Positions 47,475 to 58,600 of a stretch of 64,000 bases of DNA are shown in pieces. The notes under the pieces were generated by a model. That model saw only the letters and a list, made by a program, of their open reading frames with translations. It was not told where the DNA came from and made no database searches. Each line of letters begins with the position of its first letter. The stretch's first letter is position 1. The stretch is from positions 1 through 64,000 of the forward strand of contig CBDCUO010000037.1 of NCBI GenBank assembly GCA_965222705.1. Direction: 5' to 3'. The position numbers and the translations under genes were made by a program. The stretch is from JAFMDF01 sp965222705 (GTDB taxonomy: Bacteria > Bacteroidota > Bacteroidia > Chitinophagales > Saprospiraceae).

Positions 47475-48633
47475 AGTATGGAGGGTTTAGGAACTCTCCA
47501 AAATAATAGTTCTTTGATAGTCAGTATTTTGTCGATTAACCCTTCTGCCATAGCAGGTGATTTTTTCTGGTATTTTGTTTCAAAAAGTGCTGCTTGAGGA
47601 TTAATTAATATTCTCAAAGCACAATTTTCGTTACAATAATTGAAAAAAGCGGTCAATAGATTGATATGTGCATCATGGTATTTCACCTTTTTAGAATGGC
47701 ACATTGTCTTTCTAGTCAAACGAGCATCGTCTTTACGATATTTACCATTTCTACTCTCAACAAAAGAAGTATTAATGGTTTTTGACCGTCCGTTTTTTCG
47801 GATGATTGCTAAAATCTCCGCCTCTGTTCCTTTGATAATTCTAGTAGTCACACTTTTAAGTTTGCCCTTGGCATCTCTTTCTTTATAGACTTGGGCATAT
47901 TTCAAATTACTATCTACTATTCTTTTGGGTATAGACGGTCGACCTCTACCTCCATATGGAACAGGCTCGTAGTGACAATAGGTCTCATATAAGACTTCTT
48001 CATAGAACCAAGCATCTGATAAAAATAATGGAGCTACTCCATCACTTTTGTCTTTTATTTTGTTAAGAAAAATTCTTGCTTGTGCTAAAGTTCTTTTGCC
48101 ACTATGTACAGTATGAACAAATCCTGTATCAGGTAAAACAGCCACGAAGCTCCATCTATCTCCCTGTTTATCAGCAAATTCAGGGTCTAGCTCGGATTTT
48201 TGTCTCTCTTCATGTGTAAGGTTTTTCTTTTTTTTCTGATAAAGGACCAGAACTCATCTATTTGTAATTGTTCCAGATGCATTTGCTCTTGCATGTAATT
48301 CGTAAATTCATCACAATGAGTGCCTGCTTTTTCTACCCAAGCTAAAAGGGAATCTGAGGTGACATCTGCTTGTTTACAAGTCTGGTTGACCCCCATTCCT
48401 CGAACTAGTAAGAGCAAGGTATTTATCACTTTTTCAATCGGTGTACGTAAATCAAAAAACATCGTGCCTTTGGTCAAGACCCAGCGATTACCACATTCGT
48501 TGCAATATACTTGGCCTTTTGACCGACTATTAATTTTGATATTTCCTGACTCTGGTTGATTGTAATAAACGCAATCTGGATTATCACAATACTGACGTGA
48601 TTTTAATAAATCAAATTCTTCTTTACTTAGCAT
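47471..48633 (-). CDS. IS1-like transposase, made by predicted -1 frameshift
   Basis: Two overlapping frames. The first (48633-48187, 148 residues) carries a zinc ribbon (CDNPDCVYY and CNECGNRW) and a helix-turn-helix. The second (stop at 47471) carries the rest of the DDE domain. A -1 slip on A8 (48235-48228) joins them into about 387 residues reading RKKKKNLTHEERQKSELDP. Candidate DDE residues are Asp in QIDEFWSF, Asp in LSDAWFYEE and Glu in FVESRNGKYRKD. This layout matches IS1 InsA/InsAB, in which the short product represses transposition. Both frames look intact, so the element may be active. Confidence 0.85.
48228..48235 (-). other. Programmed -1 frameshift site
   Basis: Run of eight A on the coding strand with zero-frame codons AGA AAA AAA AGA. 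Two AAA-decoding tRNAs can slip back one base (A-AAA-AAA heptamer), after which the downstream frame continues as AAG AAA AAC. Without the slip translation stops at 48187. Confidence 0.7.
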
Positions 48634-48687
48634 TTGTATTCTCTTTTGAATACAAAGTTAATTTATCATACTTTAATCGAACAGTGC

Positions 48688-48696
48688 TGATTATTC
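48688..48696 (+). repeat. Target site duplication, right copy
   Basis: Second copy of TGATTATTC, matching 47450-47458. The reading frame of the giant protein resumes here. Confidence 0.75.
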
Positions 48697-51600
48697 CGCC
48701 CATACGGAAAATACAGTTGGGGCCTTGGTGCAGATACCTGGGTGGCCTGATATAATCGTTTCTGCTTTCGACCCGACTTCCCCGCATAAAGAGCAAACAA
48801 ATACCTTTCGTTGGTCTTCGGGAGGTCTGATGTGGATGAACAATACAACAGGAGAAACCACTTACGCTTGGGAAGGGTACTATCAAGGCGTTGCGGATTT
48901 TGGTAAAGGAAACGGCTGGGGAGATGTAGAATATATGTGCGACTGCCCGACGAAAATTGAAATTGGAAATAGGATTTGGCAGGACGTGGACGGTAATGGT
49001 GTACAAGAACCGACCGAGCCTGCCATTCAGGGCGTAGTTGTTCAACTTTATAATAATAGTGGAACGCTGGTTGGTCAAACCACTACCGATTCGGAGGGTA
49101 GGTATTATTTTACGGATGCCAACGTAAACCTCAACGGTGCTTCCGGTATTGATGCCGGAACGACCTATTACGTGGCAATTGCCGCTTCCAACTTTAATGG
49201 TTCAGGAGAATTGGAAATAAGCGGCACTTCCTACGGCGAACTGACCGTCAATGATAACAGTACGGTGGGATTAACCGACTTGAATGACTCTGATGGCATT
49301 ATGCCGAGCGTCCAAACATCGGGCATTACGACAATTGATAATAATGACTTACCCTATGCTGCTGTAGCAACTGGTAATGAGAATGAAAACATTTTTTCCT
49401 TTGATTTTGGATTTTCCACGATTGCTTGCGAAGCCGATGCTGGAGATATTATCCCAACGCCTACTGTTGCTGATTTTGATATCTGCGAAGGGGAGGATTT
49501 GGAGAATGCAAGTAATGTGTCGGTCGCTTTTGATACGACCTATGCAAGCCTAAATGAAACCAATCCTGGTTCGGGCTTTGATATAGCAATCCTTCTAGCC
49601 AATGCAACGGGGGAACTGCTTACCTATGCTACAAGCCTTCCTTTCGATTATGATTATTCGACCCTTTCGGCAGGGACGTATAATATTTATGCGCTTTCGT
49701 ATGACCAACAAAACACGCCTAATAATGTAACAGCTTATTTAAATAGCATTGATGGTGCCGGCGACCCGAACGATAACGATATTGGTCAAATTTTAAGTAA
49801 TACCACCCTTTGCCTCAACTTAGACAGCCTCGACCAATCGGGGGCGCAAGTGCAGGTAAATATCTACGCCCAACCCACCGCTACTGCTACTACCTTGAAT
49901 GGATGCGACGATGGCAGTAACCAAGCCCAATTCACCCTCTCTGGTGCTGACGGTGCAGTGCTAAATGGCCAGACGGGTTATACGGTTACTTATCACCCCA
50001 CTTTGACGGCTGCCCAAAACGGCACAATGAGTATTTCAAGTCCGTTTACTACAAGTGCGACGACTATCTATGCAAGGGTAGAAACACCGGGTGGCTGCTA
50101 TGCGACGGCTGCCTTAACCCTTACCGTCAATCCCGTTCCAGTCATTTCGGTTTCCAATGATACTACAATTTGTAATGGCACAAATGCTACGTTAACAGCT
50201 TCAGCAATCAGTGGAACACCCCCTTATACTTTTACCTGGAGTCATGGTTTGGGAACAAGTTCATCTGTCTCTCCAAGTCCTTCAACTACTACCATCTATT
50301 CAGTAACGGTTTCAGACAATTACAACTGTACTGATGTAGAGCAAATAACGGTGACGGTCAATGATATTCCTCAAGGTAACTGTTCTCTTTCTCAACCCAA
50401 ATCACTTATATATAAGGATACCACTATATGTGGAGGGATAGAAACGCAGTCAGGCTCTGGCAATAATTGGACAACAGGCAATACAGGTAATGATGATAAT
50501 GTCTATAGTTCTGTAGCTGTTTCTCCACGGGACGGACCTTCCAATATGCTATTTATATCAGGAAATTCCTTTGGTATTCCTACAGGCAGTACGATAGAGG
50601 GAATTGAAATTACTATGAAAAAACTGGAAGGCAGTCTATCTACTCGCAAAACTATTTCAGACCTCAGCATCCAATTAACAGAATCGGGAGCTGCGGTTGG
50701 GAATAGCAGAGCCGTTGTCGGTGTTGCTTGGCCAACTGTGGAGAGTACTTTCACCTATGGAGGACCAACCGACTTGTGGGGGCATACCTGGACCACTTTC
50801 AATATAGATAGCCTTGGCCTTCAGGTTCAGGTTATTGCCAGCGGAAGTGGAAATCCAAATGAGGATGAAGCTGCCCAAATTGACCAAGTATGCTTTAAAA
50901 TCTATTATTCGCAACTGCCTTCCTATTGTGATACAGATGCCAATTTGGGTTTTAAAATAAGCGGTGTAACCAATGCGACGAACTATACCTGGACGATTCC
51001 TACTGGGGCGGTTATCACTGCGGGTGCAAATACGGATAGTATTACGGTTAATTTCAATAATGCGGTTGCAGCAGGTGTTCAGCAGATATGTGTTACACCA
51101 AGCAATACTTGCGGCGATGCTTCGCAATGTTGTGTATCGTTTGTAGTAGAGGACTGTATCCCGCCATGTTTTACGATTGATAGCCTCTTGACCGACCGAG
51201 TGATTTGCCACGGCGAAAATATAGATACTCTTGGAGTGACGACTACTTATTTAAATCCCGATAGTATTGCTTTTGTGTATTTTACGACTCAACAAACAGA
51301 CAGCAGCATAATTTATACAAATGGAATAGGTATTGATACGACTCAAATTTCCACTACTACTGACACCGTAGCATTTTATGACATAAGCGGTTTTACTAAT
51401 TCAGGATTAGTAGTGGATACCTATTTTGTCTATGCTATAGTGCATCCCACCCCACTTGAGAGTAGTTGTCGTCCTTATCAAGAAATAAAAGTAATTGTTT
51501 ATCCCTGTGACTGGGGCGACTTACCAGATACCACCGCTTTAATCAATTCAGGTGATTATCAAACATTAAAAGCAAATAATGGACCTATCCATCGAGTAGT

Positions 51601-52066
51601 ATCAGGTTTAAAACTGGGAGCAACAATTGATGGAGAAACCGACGGGCAACAAAGCAGTAATGCGCTAGGCGATGGAACAGATGAAGATGGATTAGTCATC
51701 ATGCCAAGTTTAAATATTAGCCCGGGTAGTACCTTCCGCTTGCCTTTGAGTACGACCAATACCACTGGCGATACAGCTCACTTGGAGGCTTGGATAGACT
51801 GGAATGGCGATGGCGATTTTGACGATATTGATGAAATGGTAATAGATATAGATGACCTTAGTGGATTTCCTACCTATTCGGAAATTACTGCTCCCGCCAA
51901 TACCCAAACAGGTAGTTTGCTGGGCTTGAGGATTCGGTTGAGCCATACGAATGATATGACCCCGTATGGACAAATTGATGAAGGAGAAGTGGAGGACTAT
52001 CTGATTGGGGTAGATTGTCCGCAGGTATGCTTGCCTGTATCTACAACAATAATGAGGAAAAAATAA
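48689..52066 (+). pseudogene. Second giant surface protein, 3' part
   Basis: Continuation of the gene begun at 45051, cut off from its start by the IS. From the repeat it reads DYSAHTENTVG, completing the propeller (GNGWGDVEYMCDCP), then an SdrD-B domain (NRIWQDVDGNGVQEP), PKD/Ig-like segments, a second DNRLRE-like sandwich (about 50500-50910), the shared C-terminal module (VICHGENIDTLGVTTTY) and a GEVED domain. It ends DCPQVCLPVSTTIMRKK. A TTG at 48725 is the only nearby start candidate and has no signal peptide, so an independent product would stay in the cytoplasm. The GEVED DNA is nearly the same as in the third giant gene. Confidence 0.85.
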
Positions 52067-52624
52067 CAAGCTAAACGGGCTACAAGGTAACTTAAAGATA
52101 TATTATTCTCTCTAATAGATTTGGTCGGTTCTTGGCTACAAAACCAGAGATTTTTATAAAAAATGTTGGGAGGAGAGCCAATTTTTCACTTAATGTTTGG
52201 CATTAATATTGAATTAGAATTATTTGTTACTTGTTGCTTGCTTATTGACCGGTAAGCAGTTGGTAGTGGTTTATTTAAGGCATAAAAACGGAATATATAG
52301 AATTTACACAAATTCTTGCGACTCAATTTCTTGAAACAAAGAAAATTGGGTTCGTGCGCCCTCCAGTTGCTTAGAAATCTTTAAAAAACCATATAGAACT
52401 AATAATAATGAGAGAACTAAAAAATATTACCTTTTTGGTTAGAAAGCACTATGCTTGTATAACCCTTTCTCCAGCTTCTCATAAAAAAGCACTGCTTAGT
52501 CAAGAGTCTGCCTACCAGTTTTAAAAAAAAATAAAAGAACAAATTTGACCTCAAAGATGATAGACTTGAAAAGATAGATTCTTTTGAGTAAAAGGTTTTG
52601 ATTTTTGTTTTAAAAAACTAATTC
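52067..52624. other. Intergenic region before the third giant gene
   Basis: A 558-bp AT-rich spacer. It holds the conserved hairpin element (52100-52156), an imperfect inverted repeat CAATTTCTT...AAGAAAATTG near 52326-52350, and a 38-codon ORF (52408-52524) that I do not accept as a gene. No consensus promoter was found. Confidence 0.4.
52100..52156 (+). repeat. Conserved intergenic element, copy 2
   Basis: ATTATTCTCTCTAATAGATT, followed by a hairpin (TCTTGG against CCAGAGA) and TTTTT. Closely similar to copy 1 at 30464-30522 in the leading 25 bases. It starts 34 bp after the stop codon of the interrupted giant gene, which suggests a terminator role. Confidence 0.55.
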
Positions 52625-55600
52625 ATGAAGCTTTTTTTTAGATACTTGTGGGTTTTTACTTTTGCTTTTTTTGTCGTAAATGAAATCGCTTCACAAACTT
52701 GTACGGTAAATTCCGGCAATCCCGAAGAATTTTGTGAAAACGGATCGATCTATCTTAACGGTACCGTTTCTATCTTAAATGGAGATCCGTCCAGTGTACT
52801 TTGGACGGTGATCTCGCAACCAATGGGCGCCAATATTATTATTAATAATCCAAACCAACCGGAATCTTCCACTTCGGGAACAATCGTTTCAGGAGATTAT
52901 ACTTTTCAAATACAACAAACCTGCTCTGATACCAGTGGCACGCCTAGTCAGCAGGTAACGCATACAGTCAATCCTCTACCGACTCAAGCTGCCTTGCCTG
53001 CTACGATAGATTCTACTTGTTATGATGGCAACACTTCTATCCTTATAGCGGGAAATACACCTGCAATGGGCGAAACGGTTACTTGGAAAATTATAAGCGG
53101 CTATGATGGCACCTTGACAAATGCAAATTCTTCCACCGTTTCTTTTGACCCTATACTCAATCAGAGAGATTGCGAAGAAGGGGATTATCATACTACAACG
53201 CTTCGATATACTATTTCAAATGGAGATTGTACGACTTTTGACGATGTGGTGGTGCGATATTATTACACCGTTAATTCGATTTATGCAACGGCTATTCCCG
53301 ATAATATTTGTGGTTCGCCCGGTTGCACAGATTTATATGGGGCTTGTAGCTTGGATGGAACCGGCCTATGGACAGCTACGGGACCAGGCAATGTCACTTT
53401 TTCAAATCCCACAGAAGCATATACCCGCGCATGCGTGGATGCAGAGGGGACTTATACTTTCACTTGGACTGTTACAGGTGGTTGCCGCCCAGGAGTGGGG
53501 TCGGATACAGCTTCTTTTACAGGCTTTGGTGCTGGATTGACTACAACAGATGCTGGGCCAACTCAATATTACTGCGATTTTCCCTCAACGATTTCTTTAA
53601 ATGCCACACCTTTGGAAAATGGGCAGACGGGGCTTTGGTCGCAATTGGACGGTTTACCTGTTACTATTAACAATAATACCAGCCCTTCCACAGTCGTAAT
53701 GGGACTTCAAAAGGGAGGTGGTCCCTATCTTTTTGCCTGGGAATTATTTGGGACAGAGTGCAGCGTATATGACACAGTGCGGATTATTGAAAAACCTGAC
53801 ATCGTGGGATATGCAAGAAACTTGAAACGTTGTTATACCAACCAAACAGGCTCATGGGCATTCCAAATTGATGCTTTAAAAAAGTCAGATATTGATACGC
53901 TAATTTTCCAAACTACTCCCACGCAAAGCATTGCTATCAATCCCACTCAATATTCTATTCAGGCTTATGTTTATGAAGATAAACCCTCTTTTCCAGCTAG
54001 TTTTTTCGGCTATTGTCAGTTTAGGAATGTTGCTTCGACTACCTATGTCATAGGAGGAGATTTAACTGTTGTAATTGATTCTACATGGTTAGCTGATAAC
54101 ATTGGGAGTTGTGGAGAATACATCGTTTTTGCTATTGTTATAGGCACCCGTGACCCTGGAACTTACGGCATGGATATTTCTGTCTCTGATGGCTGCGAAA
54201 CTCAGTCCTGGTCTTCTTTAGAAAAGGTCGGTGCTAATGGTGCTACCATACCCAATGCGGGTACAGATGCCTTGCTGCCCTGCGGGGTTACTACCGTTCA
54301 GCTTAGTGGCAATAACCTGACCACAAGTGGTTCGGGTTTTGCAGGGCAATGGAATTTTATTACTGGTCCCATGGATCCTTTCAATGATACTGCTCGCCAC
54401 CAGCAGACCCCGATTCTTACAGGTTTAACGGAAGGAACTTATGTCTTTAGCTATGGCTGGCAAACGCACGGAGCTTGTGATGCTGAAGCTGATGAAGTAA
54501 CCATTGTGGTAAACACGGGGGCGCCTGATACACTAATAGCAACGGTGCTTACAACAACTCCATGTGCGGCCGGCCCTGTACAAATCTCTGCCAATTTGCC
54601 CGACAATGCTGCTTCGGGTGCTTGGACACAAATCAGCCCAACTAAAACCACAGAAAAAATTTATCCCGACACAAGTTCGACCTATATTACCTTGGACAAC
54701 CTTGTGGCAAACACCAATTATACTTACAGATGGGAAGTTTTTAATAATTGTGATACGACCCACGTTGATGTAACTTTTTCAACAGGGTCAGTAGCCGGGC
54801 CTTCTCCCGCTGTACTTAAAGACGAGTATATTTGTTATCCTGCTGCATCAACAGTGGATGTACAACACGTAGCTGTAACTTCGGGTACAGTAACGTGGAC
54901 GACCCTTTCCATGCCATCTGACGACACCTCTTCACCTACTTTTACATCGCTTACAGACTCTACCACACGAGTAAGCAGCGTAGAACACGCAGGAGTCTAT
55001 GAAATTGAATATAAAATCACAGGTGATTCAAGTTGTAGTTCTACGACAATAGATACGATTTATTTAATCTATGATTATCCCGTTTGGTTTGTAGAGGCAG
55101 GAGAGGATGCCCAATTATGCGGTGTTTCCTTTCCATATACTATGCAATTGCAAGGAGATACTTCTCGACAAGAATACGTTACTTCTTATTGGAGATTAGC
55201 CGCCGGGCCAGAAGCAGTAATTTTTGCGGATAGTTCGAACAATGATTCTACGGTTACTTTCAACGGGCCAGGAACGTATATTCTGGAATGGAGGCACTTT
55301 ATTTATGAGGCCTGTCAAACTAATAGTGATTTTGTAACAATAGAAATAAGCGGGGATGCTGGCCCTTTAGCTGATGCGGGAGCGGACTCGACTATGTGCG
55401 GTTCAGATGGTGTTTTTAATTTGAATGGTAATGCTTATACAGCTCCCGATACGGCAATTTGGTCTATTGTCTCTTCGACGGGCTCCAGCGTCACTTTTTC
55501 AAATAAAAATAATCCTACCTCTACGGCAAGCCTTTCCAAGCCGGGCGAGGTTGTTTTGAGATGGACGGTTTTTGATAGCGTCGGTTTTTGTCCCCCAAAT

Positions 55601-58600
55601 CAAGATGAAGTTATATTGACTTGGTTATTGGCCGATGCTTCTGCAACAGATACCAGCCTTTGCGATGTGACCAGCACCACGTTAATTGGAAATGAAGTGG
55701 ATGATATTGCCGATGTAAAGTGGTCGCAGGTTTCAGGACCAAATACGCCAACCATTGCTGATGATAGTGCTTCTATAACGGTAGTTTCTGGTCTAACTTC
55801 TGGTACTTATGAATTTGAATACAAAGTAAGCTATCATCCAGATTCTTTGAATCCAAGCTGTATTGCAAGAGATACGGTAGCAATAACTATTACTTCTTTT
55901 GTTCAAGCAAATGCAGGGGTAGATACGGTTGTTTGTGGGGGTAGTACGGTCAATTTATCAGCAGGAAATGCAGGGGGTAATTGGTCTTTAATTTCGGGTA
56001 CTAATTCGGGGACATTTGGAGATACAACTGCCCAAAACACTACTTACGGCCCCCTAACGGCTGATAGTAGCTATATTTTCAGATATACTATTGGGAATGG
56101 TGCTTGTGTGAGTAATGATAATGTAGTTGCTTATATTTTAGAAGATTGGTTATTGAGTTCTACAGATACAACCTCTACTTGTGGAAATTCAGACGGGGTA
56201 GTGGATTTGATAGTTAGAGGAGGGAGTGGTGGGCTTAGTTTTTTATGGAGCAATGGTGCGACGACGGAAGATTTGGCGGTAGCTGCTGGTACTTATTCGG
56301 TTACTGTTACTGCACCAGGCGGTTGTACGGCAACTTATACAACGATTATCACTAATTCAGATGGGCCTACTGCGACCTTTGCCACAAACCCAGACCCGCC
56401 TTGTCCAGGCGAAAATTTTATAATAACAGCAACTGGTAGTGGTGGCTCGGGCAGCGGATATACTTTTCTCTGGGATGATAGCACAAGTACCGCAAACAGA
56501 ACAGTAAACACCCTTAATGATACGACTTATTATGTTACCGTAACAGATGGCGACAACTGCTCCAGTCCAGTAGAAGCGCCAGTAACCCTGGCGATACCAC
56601 CAATGGTGGATTTAGGCCCTGATACCAACGTTTGTAGTGGTTCGGCGATTACTTTAATCCCTACGGTTTCGCCCATAGAATATGGGACTTCTTTTTATAC
56701 CGAAGGATTTGAATCAGGGCTGGGAAATTGGGTGCAAGCAACAGGAGATGATGGCAACTGGAGCCGAGATAGCGGCGGTACACCAAGTTCTAGTACAGGA
56801 CCTTCAACGGGGGCAAATGGTTCAACCTGGTATTTGTTTCAGGAAACCAGTGGTGGTAGTACGGGTGACCAGGTAATTTTGGAAAGCTCGAGATTTGATT
56901 TAACAGGGAGACAATATACTACCTTATCTTTTTATTATCACATGTATGGCGCAAGTATGGGAACGCTCTCTGTGGAAGTGAGTACGGATAGCACAATATG
57001 GTCGCAAATATGGTCTTTATCAAGCAACCAAGGCGACCAATGGTTTGAAGCAAACGTAGATTTATCTACTTATGACGGCGTGGATAGTTTATATCTGCGA
57101 TTTATTTCTGCAAGGGGTACAAGTTTTCAGGGAGATGCCGCTATTGATGATATTTCACTAAGAGAACAAAGCTACAGCTATTCATGGAGTACTTTAGACA
57201 CGACTACGACTATTTCTGTTAACCCTTCAAATACTACTAAATACTATCTCACTGTTACAGATGCAAACGGCTGTGAAATAGTAGATAGTGTTTCAGTAGA
57301 AGCAGGGGAAGGCTGCTGCCCAGCAGTTAATAATTTGATTACGGACCGGTTTATCTGTACAGGCGAATTAGTGGATACGCTTGCTGTGACCACTACCGTT
57401 GAAAATCCCGATAGTATTGCTTTCGTCTATTTTACTATGCCTCAAACCGACAGCAGCATCATTTATTCAAATGGGACAGGTATTGATACCGTGCAGGTTT
57501 CTGCTACTTCGGATACGGTCGGTATTTATAATATAAGTGGTTTCACGAATGCAGGAAGCATACCGGATACTTTTTATGTCTATGCTATTATTCATCCAAA
57601 ACCGACGAGTAATTTGTGCCTCCTTTATGAGGAGATTTTGATAGTTGTAAACCCCTTGCCTTCTATTACTGGAAGAGACACCAGCATTTGTGGTGGACAG
57701 AATATAGATTTAGGCACTTTATTAACGGGCGATACTATCGGCATGGTGGGCTATGGGACAACCTACGGAGATTACTCAGGTAACCAAACAGTTAGCCCCA
57801 CGATTACCACTACTTATTTTATAAAAGATAGTATTGAAAATGCGGGCTGTGTAGATACAGCCCAAATTACCATAACAGTCTCTAATCCTTCTATAACGGG
57901 TCGGGACACGGCAATCTGCTCTGGGGAAAGTGTGGATTTAGGTACTTTATTAAATGGAGATACGATTGGCACGGTGGGCTATGGAACTACTTTCGGAAAT
58001 TATACAGGCAGCCAAACGGTTAGCCCAACCAGCACGACGACCTATTTTGTAAGGGATAGTGCTGAAAGTTTGGGCTGTGTAGATACGGCCCAAATTACCA
58101 TAACAGTCTCTAATCCTTCTATAACGGGTCGGGACACGGCAATCTGCTCTGGGGAAAGTGTGGATTTAGGTACTTTATTAAATGGAGATACGATTGGCAC
58201 GGTGGGCTATGGAACTACTTTCGGAAATTATACAGGCAGCCAAACGGTTAGCCCAACTAGCACGACGACCTATTTTGTAAGGGATAGTGCTGAAAGTTTG
58301 GGCTGTGTAGATACGGCCCAAATTACTATAACAGTCTCTAATCCTTCTATAACGGGTCGGGACACGGCAATCTGCTCTGGGGAAAGTGTGGATTTAGGTA
58401 CTTTATTAAATGGAGATACGATTGGCACGGTGGGCTATGGAACTACTTTCGGAAATTATACAGGTAGCCAAACGGTTAGCCCAACTAGCACGACGACCTA
58501 TTTTGTAAGGGATAGTGCTGAAAGTTTGGGCTGCGTGGACACGGCGCAAATCGTAGTGACCGTTACCGCTCCCTTCATCACAGGACGGGATACGACCATT

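Larger units (their letters stand above)
47459..48687 (-). mobile_element. IS1-like insertion sequence (about 1229 bp)
   Basis: Single transposase gene flanked by 17-bp perfect inverted repeats TGTTCGATTAAAGTATG (47464-47480, and complementary at 48667-48683), a few bases inside the ends. A 9-bp direct repeat TGATTATTC flanks it. The transposase has an IS1-type zinc finger, DDE residues and a frameshift site. It is inserted in the second giant surface-protein gene. The exact outer boundary is uncertain by one or two bases because the four or five terminal bases differ between the ends. Confidence 0.85.

Noticed and set aside
52408..52524. 38-codon ORF beginning MRELKNITFLV
   Set aside because: Short, no homologue recognised, no signal peptide and no promoter; kept only as a note.
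57881..58564. CRISPR-like array
   Set aside because: The repeat units are 228 bp, contiguous without spacers and in frame in a coding sequence.
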